Shown here: one piece after another, positions 27,654 through 36,510 of the stretch
How the letters are laid out: each line of letters opens with the position of its first letter
Numbering within the stretch: the first letter of the stretch is position 1
Assembly: GCF_900187645.1 (NCBI RefSeq)
Contig: NZ_FYEE01000003.1
Coordinates: forward strand, 432,552 to 496,551
Direction: 5' to 3'
Origin: Pseudomonas sp. Irchel 3E20
GTDB taxonomy: Bacteria > Pseudomonadota > Gammaproteobacteria > Pseudomonadales > Pseudomonadaceae
DNA length: 64,000 bases
Notes under the pieces: generated by a model
The model's database searches: none
What the model was told of the DNA's origin: nothing
What the model saw: the letters and a program-made list of their open reading frames with translations, nothing else
Translations under genes and position numbers: made by a program

Positions 27654-28187
27654 ATGAGTCAACCCGTTACTGCTTTGGTCATCATGGGGGTCGCCGGTTG
27701 CGGCAAGTCCAGCGTGAGCCAGGCCATTTGCACCCTCAGCGGCGCCACCGGCATCGAAGGCGACACCTTTCACCCGGCCGCGAACATCGAAAAGATGAGC
27801 GCCGGCATCCCCTTGGACGACAACGACCGCGCCGGTTGGCTCGATAGCCTGTGCGCAGAGCTGCGCCGTGCCCTCGCGGCGGGCGAGCACCCGGTGCTGA
27901 CCTGTTCGGCCCTCAAGCGCAGCTACCGCGAACGCCTGCGCAGCGCCTCGCCGGGGCTGGGTTTCGTATTTTTAGAATTGAGTCGCGAAGTGGCCGCCGA
28001 CCGCGTGGCTCATCGCCCGGGGCATTTCATGCCTGCCACCTTGATCGACAGCCAGTTCGCCACCCTCGAATCACCGGTGGGCGAGCCGCGCACCCTGGCC
28101 CTTGATGCCTCGACCCACAGCGTCGAGCAACTGGCGAGCCAGGCCACCCGGTGGTGGATCGAACACGGCCTCACGCCGCGCGCCTGA
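27654..28187 (+). CDS. gntK: Gluconokinase
   Basis: This 177-residue enzyme phosphorylates gluconate to 6-phosphogluconate with ATP. The P-loop GVAGCGKSS spans residues 12-20. The family motif EGDTFHPAANIEKMSAGIPLDDNDRAGWL (about 35-63) and TCSALKRSYRERLR (about 84-97) are diagnostic of GntK. The start at 27654 follows GAGGTGTTCC. A GntR operator precedes it by 17 bases and another separates it from gntT, 13 bases after the stop. Both kinase and permease are therefore under direct GntR control. Confidence 0.95.
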   Translation: MSQPVTALVIMGVAGCGKSSVSQAICTLSGATGIEGDTFHPAANIEKMSAGIPLDDNDRAGWLDSLCAELRRALAAGEHPVLTCSALKRSYRERLRSASPGLGFVFLELSREVAADRVAHRPGHFMPATLIDSQFATLESPVGEPRTLALDASTHSVEQLASQATRWWIEHGLTPRA

Positions 28188-28201
28188 GGCGCGGGGCAAA
28201 A

Positions 28202-28215
28202 AGATAGCGCTGTCT
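28202..28215. promoter_or_regulatory. GntR operator 3 (gntT)
   Basis: AGATAGCGCTGTCT, identical to operator 2, in the short gap between gntK and gntT. It implies a separate regulated promoter for the permease. Confidence 0.85.
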
Positions 28216-28270
28216 GGCAACCCAACCTCCCACACCCGCTTTAATAACAACAACAAACAGGAGAAACCCC

Positions 28271-29623
28271 ATGTTTGGTCTGTCCCACGAGACGTTCCTG
28301 CTGTTAGACGCAGTGGTTACGGTGATCGGCCTGATCGTGCTGATTACCCAGTTCAAGCTCCATCCCTTCATCGCCCTGATTATCGCCGCCGCGTTTTTGG
28401 GGCTGACGTCGGGCATGCCCATCGGCACCATCATCAAGGCCTTCCAGGACGGGTTTGGCGGCGTGCTGGGGTTTGTCGGCATCATCCTGGCGCTGGGCAC
28501 CATGCTCGGCAAAATGATGGCCGAGTCGGGGGGCGCCGATCAGATCGCGCAAACCCTGATCCGCGCCTTCGGCAAGGAGCGGGTGCAGTGGGCGATGATG
28601 TTCGCGGCGTTTCTGGTGGGCATCCCGTTGTTCTTCGAGATCGGCTTTGTGCTGCTGATTCCCTTGGTGTTTATCGTGGCGCGGCGTACCGGCGTGTCGC
28701 TCATCAAGATCGGCATCCCGCTGCTGGCCGGCCTTTCGGCGGTGCATGGCCTGGTGCCACCGCACCCGGGGCCGCTGCTGGCCATCGGCGTGTTTGGCGC
28801 GGACATCGGCAAGACCATCCTCTATGGCCTGATTGTCGCGCTGCCCACGGCCATCATCGCCGGGCCGATCTACGGCACCTTTATCTCCAAGTACATTCCC
28901 GGTAACCCGTCCCAGGAACTGGTGGACCAACTGGCCCGCGAGCCGGCGTCCGAGACGTTGCCAAGCTTCGCCATTACCTTGGTCACCGTGCTGCTGCCGG
29001 TGTTCTTGATGCTGCTCAAGACCTTCGCCGACGTGGCCTTTGCCGATGGCCACTGGTTGCGCACCTGGATGGACATGGTCGGCCACCCCATCTCGGCACT
29101 GCTGCTGGCGTTGCTGCTGTCGCTGTACACCTTCGGCCACCGTCAGGGCATTGGTTCCAAGCAGATCCTCAAGTTGCTCGACGCCAGCCTCGCGCCGACC
29201 GCGGCGATCATTCTTATCATCGGTGCCGGTGGCGGTTTCAAGCAGATGCTGGTGACCAGCGGGGTGGGTGACGTGATCGGCCATATGGCGGTGAACGCGC
29301 AAATCTCGCCGATCCTGCTGGCCTGGCTGGTGGCGGCGGTGATCCGCATCGCCACGGGGTCGGCGACGGTGGCGACCATTACTGGGGCGGGCATTGTGGT
29401 GCCGGTGGTGGGGATGATTCCGGGGGTGAACCGCGAGTTGCTGGTGCTGGCCACTGGCGCCGGTTCGTTGATTCTGTCCCACGTCAACGACGCGGGGTTT
29501 TGGCTGGTCAAGCAGTATTTCAATATGACCGTGGCCGAAACCTTCAAGACCTGGACCGCGATGGAAACCATCCTCTCGGTGGTGGCCTTGATCTTTATCC
29601 TGCTGCTGTCGTTGGTGGTCTAA
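28271..29623 (+). CDS. gntT: Gluconate:H+ symporter (GntP family)
   Basis: This 450-residue permease has about 12-14 hydrophobic segments. The first is at about residues 10-26, and TM clusters continue to the C-terminus (IFILLLSLVV). Motifs of the GntP family include GFGGVLGFVGIILALGTMLGKMMAESGGAD (about 61-90), the Pro/Gly-rich PLLAGLSAVHGLVPPHPGPL (about 151-170), and ATGSATVATITGAGIVVPV (about 362-380). The start follows ACAGGAGAAACCCC. It imports gluconate for GntK and has its own GntR operator upstream. Confidence 0.94.
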   Translation: MFGLSHETFLLLDAVVTVIGLIVLITQFKLHPFIALIIAAAFLGLTSGMPIGTIIKAFQDGFGGVLGFVGIILALGTMLGKMMAESGGADQIAQTLIRAFGKERVQWAMMFAAFLVGIPLFFEIGFVLLIPLVFIVARRTGVSLIKIGIPLLAGLSAVHGLVPPHPGPLLAIGVFGADIGKTILYGLIVALPTAIIAGPIYGTFISKYIPGNPSQELVDQLAREPASETLPSFAITLVTVLLPVFLMLLKTFADVAFADGHWLRTWMDMVGHPISALLLALLLSLYTFGHRQGIGSKQILKLLDASLAPTAAIILIIGAGGGFKQMLVTSGVGDVIGHMAVNAQISPILLAWLVAAVIRIATGSATVATITGAGIVVPVVGMIPGVNRELLVLATGAGSLILSHVNDAGFWLVKQYFNMTVAETFKTWTAMETILSVVALIFILLLSLVV

Positions 29624-29638
29624 GCCAAGTGGCTGTTA

Positions 29639-29665
29639 GGGGAACCGGGCCTGGCCCGGCTCCCC
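29639..29665. terminator. Stem-loop between convergent gntT and alaC
   Basis: GGGGAACCGGGCC, one T, then GGCCCGGCTCCCC: a 13-bp stem with one mismatch. It is placed to end both convergent transcripts, though T-tracts are absent. Confidence 0.6.
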
Positions 29666-29679
29666 ATCGTCGCCCAGGG

Positions 29680-30897
29680 TCAGCCGTTGGCTTTGTGCAC
29701 CAGCCCATCGGCGCGCAGCATCGCCCGGATGCCGCGTACTGCCTGGCGGATGCGGTCCTGGTTTTCGATCAGGGCAAAGCGCACATGATCGTCGCCGTAC
29801 TCGCCAAAACCCACCCCCGGCGAGACGCACACCTTGGCCTCGGCCAGGAGTTTCTTGGCGAACTCCAGCGAACCCAGGTGGGCGTAGGCTTCGGGGATCT
29901 TGGCCCAGACGTACATCGAGGCTTTGGGGTTCTCCACCATCCAGCCCAGTTCATGCAGGCCTTTTACTAGCACGTTGCGGCGCTGGCGGTACTGCTCGGC
30001 GATATCCTTGACGCACTGCTGGTCGCCTTCGAGCGCGGCGATGGCCGCCACTTGCAGTGGGGTGAAGGTGCCGTAGTCGTGGTAGCTCTTGATCCGCGCC
30101 AGGGCGTTGACCAGTTCCGGGTTGCCGACCATGAAGCCCACGCGCCAACCCGCCATGTTGTAGCTCTTGGACAGGGTGAAAAACTCCACGGCGATGTCCT
30201 TGGCCCCCGGCACTTGCATGATCGACGGGGCTTTCCAGCCGTCGTAGACGATGTCGGCGTAGGCCAGGTCATGCACCACCAGTACGTCGTACTGCTTGGC
30301 AAGGGCCACCACGCGCTCGAAGAAATCCAGTTCCACGCACTGCGCGGTAGGGTTGGACGGAAAGCCCAGGATCATCATTTTCGGCTTGGGGATCGAGCCG
30401 CGAATGGCCCGTTCCAGCTCGGCGAAAAAGTCCACCCCTGGCACCAGCGGCACGGAGCGCACCTGGGCCCCGGCGATCACCGCGCCGTAGATGTGGATCG
30501 GGTAGCTGGGGTTGGGCACCAGCACGGTGTCGCCCTGGTCCAGGGTGGCCAGCATCAAGTGCGCCAGGCCTTCCTTGGAACCGATGGTGACGATGGCTTC
30601 GCTTTCCGGGTCGATATCGACCTCGTAGCGCTCCTTGTACCAGTTGGCAATCGCCCGGCGCAGGCGCGGGATGCCCTTGGACGTGGAGTAGCCGTGGGTG
30701 TCTTCGCGCTGGGCGACGGTCACCAGTTTTTCCACGATGTGGGGCGGCGTCGGTCCGTCGGGGTTGCCCATGCTGAAGTCGATGATGTCTTCGCCACGAC
30801 GACGGGCGGCCATCTTCAGCTCGGCAGTGATGTTGAACACGTAAGGGGGGAGTCGATCTATGCGCGCAAAGCGGCGCGGCGAACCTGGTTCGGCCAT
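29680..30897 (-). CDS. alaC: Alanine transaminase AlaC
   Basis: This 405-residue fold-type I aminotransferase makes alanine from pyruvate with glutamate as donor. PLP lysine is Lys244 in [15 protein letters not shown], with GFPSNPTAQ (about 178-186) and [14 protein letters not shown] (about 207-220) forming the cofactor pocket. The N-terminal motif [10 protein letters not shown] is characteristic of the AlaC/YfdZ group. The start at 30897 follows GAGGCAAC. It is divergent from a LysE-type exporter with 198 bases between starts; a dyad at 30984-30997 lies in that gap. Confidence 0.93.
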   Translation of the reverse strand: MAEPGSPRRFARIDRLPPYVFNITAELKMAARRRGEDIIDFSMGNPDGPTPPHIVEKLVTVAQREDTHGYSTSKGIPRLRRAIANWYKERYEVDIDPESEAIVTIGSKEGLAHLMLATLDQGDTVLVPNPSYPIHIYGAVIAGAQVRSVPLVPGVDFFAELERAIRGSIPKPKMMILGFPSNPTAQCVELDFFERVVALAKQYDVLVVHDLAYADIVYDGWKAPSIMQVPGAKDIAVEFFTLSKSYNMAGWRVGFMVGNPELVNALARIKSYHDYGTFTPLQVAAIAALEGDQQCVKDIAEQYRQRRNVLVKGLHELGWMVENPKASMYVWAKIPEAYAHLGSLEFAKKLLAEAKVCVSPGVGFGEYGDDHVRFALIENQDRIRQAVRGIRAMLRADGLVHKANG

Positions 30898-30983
30898 TGT
30901 TGCCTCGAAGTACGTAAGCGCCCGGAACCGTCCGAGCGACGTTGGCCACTGCGGTGGCCTGGGCGGCACGATAAGGGCGATGA

Positions 30984-31056
30984 TGGCCAATTGTCCATAG
31001 TGGGCCGGCAAATATTTTGGTGGCTGTTTTCGCCCTGATTGGGCACATTGCCGGCC
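30984..31056. promoter_or_regulatory. Inverted repeats between alaC and the exporter gene
   Basis: TGGCCAATTGTCCA at 30984-30997 is a 12-of-14 dyad, and GGCCGGCAA at 31003-31011 is repeated as its exact complement at 31048-31056. Both lie in the divergent promoter region, where a shared regulator could bind. Confidence 0.4.
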
Positions 31057-31095
31057 AGTTCCGGCGCCAATGCCACCGTTTTTCTGGAATCGACC

Positions 31096-31770
31096 ATGGA
31101 ATTTACCAGCGGCTTTTTGCTCAGCCTTTCCCTGTGCCTGGACATTGGCGTGGCCAATATCGCGATGATTACCCTGGCCATGCAGCGCGGCTATTTCCAG
31201 GGCTTTGCCCTGGGCCTGGGCACGTGTTTTGGCGATTTGATTTATGCCGTGCTGGCCCTGGCCGGCATGAGCGTGTTGCTGCAGTACGAAACGGTGCGCT
31301 GGGTGCTGTGGGTCGGTGGTTCGCTGCTGTTGCTGTACTTCGCGGCGAAGATGATCCATGCCGCCATCCACCACGAAGCGGCACTGGCCCAAACCGCTCA
31401 AGTGCCCGCCGGCTCCCATCGCCGCGAGTTCTTTCGCGGCATGTTCCTGGCCATGTCCTCGCCCAGCGCGATCCTCTGGTTCGCCGCCGTGGGTGGCACC
31501 CTGATCGCCCGCTCGGGTGGCGGCAGCCTGGCCAGCGCGGGCCTGTTCCTCGGCGGTTTCTTCAGCGCCGGGCTGCTGTGGAGCGCCGGTTTGTGCCTGG
31601 CCGCCACCCAGGGCGGCAAGCTGCTGGGGGACAAGCTATTGCGCTACTCCTACCTGGCTTCTGCGGCGATCTTCTGCTACTTCGCGGTGTACGTGATCGT
31701 TTCCGGGTACAACGAGTTTGTTGGCCAAGCCGCCTCCTTCGAGGCCGCCCAGGGGGTGGGGCACGGTTGA
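31096..31770 (+). CDS. LysE-family amino-acid exporter (second)
   Basis: This 224-residue membrane protein has the LysE-type N-terminal pattern [43 protein letters not shown] (about residues 16-58). Further hydrophobic segments lie at about 70-92, 114-135, 147-170 and 185-206, and a [22 protein letters not shown] motif follows. It is a different branch from the exporter at 25.8 kb. It is divergent from alaC, so export of alanine or a related amino acid is a reasonable inference, not shown. The start at 31096 is chosen for the family N-terminus. Confidence 0.82.
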   Translation: MEFTSGFLLSLSLCLDIGVANIAMITLAMQRGYFQGFALGLGTCFGDLIYAVLALAGMSVLLQYETVRWVLWVGGSLLLLYFAAKMIHAAIHHEAALAQTAQVPAGSHRREFFRGMFLAMSSPSAILWFAAVGGTLIARSGGGSLASAGLFLGGFFSAGLLWSAGLCLAATQGGKLLGDKLLRYSYLASAAIFCYFAVYVIVSGYNEFVGQAASFEAAQGVGHG

Positions 31771-31784
31771 AAACGGACGTGTTG

Positions 31785-31813
31785 TTGTGCCTGGTCTTTT
31801 TGTGGTCTAAATT
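31785..31813 (+). promoter_or_regulatory. Candidate promoter of the toxin-antitoxin pair
   Basis: TTGTGC (31785-31790) and TAAATT (31808-31813) are separated by 17 bases, about 47 bases upstream of the antitoxin start. Confidence 0.45.
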
Positions 31814-31860
31814 GAGGCCTTGTTGAGCCCTGGTAGGCCGTGTGCCGAGGACGCATTCCC

Positions 31861-32136
31861 ATGCGAGTTGAAACCATCAGTTTTGTGAAGAAAAACGCTG
31901 CCTCTCTGGATTTGTCCGAACCCATGCTGGTGACCCAGAACGGCGTACCGGCCTATGTGATCGAGTCTTACGAGGCGCGCAAGCGCAGGGATGAAGCCAT
32001 CGCCCTGCTTAAGCTGCTTTCCTTCGCCTCGCGCGACAAAGAGCAAGGCAAGTTGATAAGCGGCGACACTTTGCTCGAACGCCTCGCCCAACGGCGTCAG
32101 TTGCTGCAAGAAAATGACGATGCCCAAGACCTATAA
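31861..32136 (+). CDS. Phd/YefM-family antitoxin
   Basis: This 91-residue protein has the Phd/YefM N-terminal DNA-binding fold: [40 protein letters not shown] (residues 1-40). In this family that part binds the operator, and the charged C-terminal half (about 45-91) wraps the toxin. The toxin gene starts inside its last 23 bases, a typical translationally coupled type II pair. It would autoregulate from the promoter just upstream. The neighbouring exporter and acetyltransferase genes seem unrelated. Confidence 0.82.
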   Translation: MRVETISFVKKNAASLDLSEPMLVTQNGVPAYVIESYEARKRRDEAIALLKLLSFASRDKEQGKLISGDTLLERLAQRRQLLQENDDAQDL

Positions 32137-32461
32137 CGTCCAGTTCGCGACGGCGGCCGAGCATGGCGTGATGTTGTTGGAGCACTACCTCACGGGCCAA
32201 TGTGGCGCGCAAAAGGCCGCGCAATGGGTGGATGAACTGGTGCGCCAGATTGTCTCCACTCTCGCCACCCAAGCCCATACCTACAGCCTGTGCCAGCAGG
32301 CCGTTTCCCTGGGGGTCACCCACTTCCACGAATACCTGCCCATGGGCCAGCGTGTGCTGTATGAAATTTATCCCAGTGAAGGCTTGGTGGTCGTGGCGTT
32401 GGTGTTGGGGCAACGCCAGAGCGTTGAGCAACAGTTGATCGATTACTGTCTGCTGCTCTGA
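32114..32461 (+). CDS. RelE/ParE-family toxin
   Basis: This 115-residue protein starts at ATG 32114; a second ATG lies at 32120. It overlaps the antitoxin gene by 23 bases. The pattern [24 protein letters not shown]…[18 protein letters not shown]…[32 protein letters not shown] fits a ParE/RelE-type fold with a C-terminal beta-sheet. Whether it cleaves mRNA (RelE) or poisons gyrase (ParE) cannot be told. A hairpin with T-tract (32477-32504) follows directly. Confidence 0.82.
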   Translation: MTMPKTYNVQFATAAEHGVMLLEHYLTGQCGAQKAAQWVDELVRQIVSTLATQAHTYSLCQQAVSLGVTHFHEYLPMGQRVLYEIYPSEGLVVVALVLGQRQSVEQQLIDYCLLL

Positions 32462-33003
32462 TCTGCAAGGCTCACTAAAGGGTTGCCAGAGGGCAACCCT
32501 TTTTCGTGGGGCGCGTCGGCATACACCCACCCCATCCGCCGCTCATAACCGATGCGGCCTTTGTACGCCTCGCCGCTATCGACCCAGCCGTGCTTGCTGT
32601 AGAGGGCGATGGCGGCGTTGTTGGTGGCGTCCACCGACAATTCCAGCGCGCGGATCTGGGGCCAGGCCTGGCGTGCGGCGGCAGGCAGGGCGCGCAGGCA
32701 GGCGCTGCCATGGCCGCGGCCCTGGGCGCGGCGGTCGACTTGCAGGGCGTGCAGGGTGGCGCTGTGTTCGTCGGCCCAGGCCGGTAAGGCGGGCGGGCGC
32801 TTGAGCAGCAGGAACGCCACCGGCACGTCATCGGCCAGCAGGGCGAAGCCCTTGACCCCGGGGCCGGGTTTGGACAGCAGGCTGTGCAGGGCGCCGTGGA
32901 TGTCGCCGCTGAAGGGGATTTGCTCGGGATGGACCTCAATGGCTTGCACTTGCTGGCGTTGCAGGGCGTCGAGGTGTTCGTAGGGGACGAGTCGGGCAGT
33001 CAT
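32443..33003 (-). CDS. GNAT-family N-acetyltransferase (second)
   Basis: This 186-residue protein has the GNAT motif A LQVDRRAQGRGHGSACLRALPAAA (about residues 89-112), then LELSVDATNNAAIALYSKHGWVDSGEAYKGRIGYERRMGWV, which contains the motif B region NNAAIALYSKHGW (about 128-140). The substrate is unknown. The last 20 or so codons (after the usual family end near RMGWVYADA) run through the toxin's terminator hairpin and overlap the toxin's 3' end on the other strand. Confidence 0.85.
   Translation of the reverse strand: MTARLVPYEHLDALQRQQVQAIEVHPEQIPFSGDIHGALHSLLSKPGPGVKGFALLADDVPVAFLLLKRPPALPAWADEHSATLHALQVDRRAQGRGHGSACLRALPAAARQAWPQIRALELSVDATNNAAIALYSKHGWVDSGEAYKGRIGYERRMGWVYADAPHEKGLPSGNPLVSLADQSSRQ
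32477..32504 (+). terminator. Terminator of the toxin-antitoxin operon
   Basis: AAAGGGTTGCC, loop AGA, GGGCAACCCTTTTT: 9-bp stem plus T-tract, 15 bases after the toxin stop. It lies inside the coding tail of the convergent GNAT gene. Confidence 0.8.
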
Positions 33004-33068
33004 CGCGAGTCCTTGGGGCGAGTGAACCGCGAAGTCTAGCGAGTTTCGCGCAGGCGATTATTTTTTTT

Positions 33069-33323
33069 CAGCGCCTGTCGATTGGCCGCCTACCGCGCGC
33101 ACTGGCAGGCGTGCATGACGATGTGCCCCGAGCCGAGGACACGGACTGGCCGCAGATTGCCGCGCTGGATGAGGTGCTGCTGCGCAGACAGCCGTCACCG
33201 GTGATCGAACTCAACCGCACGGTGGCCGTGGCGCGCTGCGAGGGGCCGGCGGCGGGGCTGGTGTTGGTCGAGGCGATCCTCGCGCAGCGCCAGTTCATCG
33301 CGCGCCCACTCGCTCAGTTGTAG
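33069..33323 (+). pseudogene. ECF sigma-factor remnant (DUF6596-type C-terminus)
   Basis: About 75 in-frame codons without a normal start match the C-terminal region of the long ECF sigma factors. TDWPQIAALDEVLLRRQPSP and VIELNRTVAVARCEGPAAG correspond to the usual TDWxQIxxLYDxLLRxxPSPVVxLNRAVAVAxxxGPxAGLxLVD. The first part (GRLPRALAGVHDDVPRAED) keeps the preceding helix. The sigma-2 and sigma-4 regions are gone, and the frame ends at 33323, seven bases before the stop of the opposing LysR gene. It is a degraded gene. Confidence 0.65.
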
Positions 33324-33329
33324 TGCGGC

Positions 33330-34184
33330 TCAGGCCAGCATTTTTTCCAGCAACCAACTGCCCGCCGGGCCTGGTGGGTGCAGGCGCGACCACAGCGCAT
33401 CGACCGCCACCGGGCGTGGCCAGCCGCGCACGGTGAGCTCCACCAATTCGCCATTGCCCCAGCGCGTCACCAACCAGCGTGGCAGCGGCGCCCAGCCGAA
33501 CCCGCGTTGGGCCATCTCCAGCAGCATCAGGTAACTGGGCGCCGACCACACGCGGCCCCCGGCGCGGGTTTCATAGGGGTTGACGATGGTGGCCAGGCGC
33601 AGCTCGCGGTGCTGGCGCAGGCTGTCCTGGTCGATGTGTGAGGCGCTGGCCAGGGCATGGCGGGGGCTGACGAACAGGGCGATTTCGGTGCACTCGTCCA
33701 CGGTGGCGCTGACCAGGTCGGGCGGGTACGCCGGTTGCAGCTCGGCGAAGGCGATGTGGGCGCGGCCACGTTGCACCAGCGCGATCAAGTCGTCGCATTC
33801 GGCGATCAGGCATTCGAGTTCCAGGTCCGGGTAGCGCTGCTCGAAATCAATCAACGAACGCTCGAAGCGGTCGGACTGGTAGGTGTCGGAAATCGCCACC
33901 GTGAGCTTGGCCTCCAGCCCCTGGGCCAATTGCCCGGCGCTGATGTGCAGGCGGCTGGTGGCGGCCAGGATGTCCTCGGCTCGTTGCAACAGCACATGGC
34001 CGGCGGGAGTCAGGCGCGGCTTGCGGCTGCTGCGGTCGAAGAGCACCAGGTTCAGGTCGATTTCCAGGCTGGCGACGGCGGCGCTGATGGTCGATTGGCT
34101 CTTGCCGAGTTTTCGCGCCGCCGCGGAAAACGAGCCTTCGCTGGCGGCCAGGACAAAGGCTTGCAGCACTTCTTGTGAGGCCAT
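33330..34184 (-). CDS. LysR-family regulator divergent from PACE copy 2
   Basis: This 284-residue protein has an N-terminal winged HTH, LQAFVLAASEGSFSAAARKLGKSQSTISAAVASLEIDLNLVLFDRSSRKPRLTPAG (about residues 7-62), and a LysR effector domain after about 90. It is paralogous to the LysR at 23872-24759, sharing the SEGSFSAAARxLGK and LFDRSxRxPxxTxA strings. It is divergent from a PACE gene with 89 bases between starts, so it is likely its activator. The dyad ATCGAT-N4-ATTGAT at 34199-34214 lies in the gap. Confidence 0.88.
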   Translation of the reverse strand: MASQEVLQAFVLAASEGSFSAAARKLGKSQSTISAAVASLEIDLNLVLFDRSSRKPRLTPAGHVLLQRAEDILAATSRLHISAGQLAQGLEAKLTVAISDTYQSDRFERSLIDFEQRYPDLELECLIAECDDLIALVQRGRAHIAFAELQPAYPPDLVSATVDECTEIALFVSPRHALASASHIDQDSLRQHRELRLATIVNPYETRAGGRVWSAPSYLMLLEMAQRGFGWAPLPRWLVTRWGNGELVELTVRGWPRPVAVDALWSRLHPPGPAGSWLLEKMLA

Positions 34185-34198
34185 GAACTATCGCCTTG

Positions 34199-34214
34199 AT
34201 CGATGGTTATTGAT
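34199..34214. promoter_or_regulatory. Dyad in the LysR-PACE 2 divergent promoter
   Basis: ATCGAT, 4 bases, ATTGAT (one mismatch in symmetry). A candidate regulator site just upstream of the LysR start. Confidence 0.35.
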
Positions 34215-34273
34215 TATGAAGTATCGGTATGGGCGTGGATGATCGCAACCACATTCACCTCTGGAGGCCGACC

Positions 34274-34708
34274 ATGAGTCCGCAAAAATCCCTTACCGAA
34301 CGTTGCCTGCAAGCCTTGGGTTTCGAGCTGCTGGCCTTGGCCCTGTGTACGCCGCTGCTGGCCTGGCTGATGGACAAACCGATGCTCGACATGGGCGTGG
34401 CGACCCTGGCCATCAGCGTGCTGGCACTGATCTGGAACGTGATCTTCAACGGTCTATTCGAGCGCGTGCTCAAGCGCTGGAACCTGCGCAAAAGTGCTGG
34501 CACCCGGGTGGTGCATGCGCTGCTGTTCGAGGGGGGGCTGGTGGCGGTGGGCGTGCCGCTGATTGCCTGGTGGCTGGACATCAGCCTGCTGCAAGCGTTG
34601 ATCCTGGATATGGGCGTGTTGTTGTTCTTTCTGCCCTACACCTATGTCTACCACTGGGTGTATGACCTGGTGCGTGAGCGGTTCGTACCCGCCCACACCG
34701 CGCAGTAA
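34274..34708 (+). CDS. PACE-family efflux transporter, copy 2
   Basis: This 144-residue protein has two BTP domains with four transmembrane helices (about residues 16-34, 42-63, 82-103, 108-130). FELLALALCTPLLAWLMDKPM and ALIWNVIFNGLFERVLKRWNLRKS (first domain) and FEGGLVAVGVPLIAWWLDIS and DMGVLLFFLPYTYVYHWVYD (second) match the PACE pattern. The start at 34274 follows CTGGAGGCCGACC. It is a biocide/polyamine exporter candidate controlled by the divergent LysR. Confidence 0.88.
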   Translation: MSPQKSLTERCLQALGFELLALALCTPLLAWLMDKPMLDMGVATLAISVLALIWNVIFNGLFERVLKRWNLRKSAGTRVVHALLFEGGLVAVGVPLIAWWLDISLLQALILDMGVLLFFLPYTYVYHWVYDLVRERFVPAHTAQ

Positions 34709-34732
34709 GTAGCAAGCGAGCCCGCTTGCTAC
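34709..34732. repeat. Family-B palindrome after PACE copy 2
   Basis: GTAGCAAGCG, loop AGCC, exact complement: a shorter version of the element at 1451-1482. It begins directly after the PACE 2 stop codon and may act as a terminator stem. Confidence 0.75.
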
Positions 34733-34751
34733 AGGGGTTACGGTGCCTGCC

Positions 34752-36368
34752 TCAAAAAAACTGGGTAAACAGCCAATACAAACTCCCCGACAATAGGATC
34801 GCGGCCGGCAGGGTCAGTACCCACGCCATCAGTAGGTTGCGGATGGTGCGCATCTGCAGGCCGGCACCGTTGGCGACCATGGTCCCGGCCACGCCCGAGG
34901 ACAACACGTGGGTGGTGGACACCGGCAAGCCGAACATATCGGCGGCGCCGATGGTCAGCATGGCCACGGTTTCCGCCGAGGCGCCCTGGGCGTAGGTGAG
35001 GTGGGTCTTGCCGATTTTTTCGCCCACGGTCACCACGATGCGCTTCCAGCCGACCATGGTGCCCAGGCCCAGGGCGATGGCCACGGCGATTTTCACCCAC
35101 AGCGGAATGAAGCGCGTGGCGTTGTCGATTTGCTGCTTGAACAGTTGCAGCTTGTCCTGGGTGTCGGCATCGAAGTGTCCAACCTGTTTTTTGTCCATCA
35201 GGCGAATGGTTTCACTGGCCAGGTACATGTCGTTGCGCACGTTGCCCATGGCCTCGGCCGGGACTTTGGACAGCGAACCATAACCCTTGACCTCGGCGCC
35301 GATATTGCCGGTCAGGGCGGCCAGGGCCGGGATCAGTTGCGCGCTGGCCTCCTTGCTGCGCACGTAATCGGACAGCACCTGCCGGGGGGCGGCGGGTGCG
35401 GCTTGCGGGGTATGGCGGCTCAAGGCCTGTTGGGTCACTTCGGCCACGGCGGCGAACTGCAACGCCTGGTCGGCGGGCATGGTGCGGTTCAGCGCATAGG
35501 CCATGGGCAAGGTGCCCACCAGGATCAACATGATGAGGCCCATGCCTTTTTGCCCGTCGTTGGAGCCGTGGGCGAAGGACACGCCGGTGCAGGTCAGGAT
35601 CAGCATGGTGCGAATCCACCAGGGCGGTGGTGTGTTGCCCTTGGGCGCCTTGTACAACGCGCGGTTCTTCACGAACGCGCGCAGGGCCAACAGCAGCAGC
35701 GCGGCAAAGGCAAAGCCGATCAACGGCGAGAGCAACAAGGCATAGCCAACCTTGGTCGCTTGCGCCCAATCCACGCCGCTGGTGCCGTCGCGCCCGTGCA
35801 TCAGGGCATTGGCGATACCGACGCCGATGATCGAGCCGATCAGGGTGTGGGACGACGACGCCGGCAAGCCCAGCCACCAGGTGCCCAGGTTCCACAGGAT
35901 GGCGGCAATCAGCAGGGCGAAGATCATGGCAAAGCCTGATGAGGAGCCTACTTGCAGGATCAACTCCACCGGCAGCAGGGCGATGATGCCGAACGCCACC
36001 GCGCCGCTGGACAACAGCACCCCGAGAAAATTGAAAAAACCGGACCACACCACCGCCACTTGCGGCGGCAGGGAATGGGTGTAGATCACCGTGGCCACCG
36101 CGTTGGCGGTGTCGTGGAAGCCATTGACGAACTCAAAGCCCAGGGCGATCAGCAGCGCCACCCCCAGCAGCAGGAAGGGCGTCCAGGTGGTGACGGGGGT
36201 GTCCAGTTGATTGACGTCGTGCATCAGGCTGTAGGCGGTGAACAGCAACCCCAGGGCCAGCACGGCGCAAAAGACGACGACGGTCAGTGCGCTGGTTTTT
36301 TTCTCCAGTTGCGGTCGGGCGTCCTCGGTGCGGGCGGCTGAGGCGGCGGTGAGGGAGGGGGTGGCCAT
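34752..36368 (-). CDS. PiT-family inorganic phosphate transporter
   Basis: This 538-residue permease is longer than E. coli PitA. It has the two conserved PiT signatures: [26 protein letters not shown] (about residues 77-102) in the first half and [23 protein letters not shown] (about 482-504) in the second. About 10-12 hydrophobic segments surround a charged central loop (about 310-430). It takes up phosphate, probably as a metal-phosphate complex, with protons. The start at ATG 36368 is chosen; a TTG at 36377 is the alternative. The central cytoplasmic loop accounts for the extra length. Confidence 0.9.
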   Translation of the reverse strand: MATPSLTAASAARTEDARPQLEKKTSALTVVVFCAVLALGLLFTAYSLMHDVNQLDTPVTTWTPFLLLGVALLIALGFEFVNGFHDTANAVATVIYTHSLPPQVAVVWSGFFNFLGVLLSSGAVAFGIIALLPVELILQVGSSSGFAMIFALLIAAILWNLGTWWLGLPASSSHTLIGSIIGVGIANALMHGRDGTSGVDWAQATKVGYALLLSPLIGFAFAALLLLALRAFVKNRALYKAPKGNTPPPWWIRTMLILTCTGVSFAHGSNDGQKGMGLIMLILVGTLPMAYALNRTMPADQALQFAAVAEVTQQALSRHTPQAAPAAPRQVLSDYVRSKEASAQLIPALAALTGNIGAEVKGYGSLSKVPAEAMGNVRNDMYLASETIRLMDKKQVGHFDADTQDKLQLFKQQIDNATRFIPLWVKIAVAIALGLGTMVGWKRIVVTVGEKIGKTHLTYAQGASAETVAMLTIGAADMFGLPVSTTHVLSSGVAGTMVANGAGLQMRTIRNLLMAWVLTLPAAILLSGSLYWLFTQFF

Positions 36369-36510
36369 GGTGGTCAAGCCTGTGGCGAAAAGGAATGCCC
36401 GCCATGATCGTTGCCAATTGTTACGGCTGCTCTGCGTCAGGTCAGTGTTTTGCCGATTGGTAGCGCCATCGATCGGATTGGCAGCGCTCTACACCGCACG
36501 TTTGTCGCCC

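Noticed and set aside
31861..33003. TA pair and neighbouring genes as a defence island
   Set aside because: Only a common type II pair is present, with ordinary GNAT, exporter and aminotransferase neighbours and no nuclease, integrase or other defence gene.
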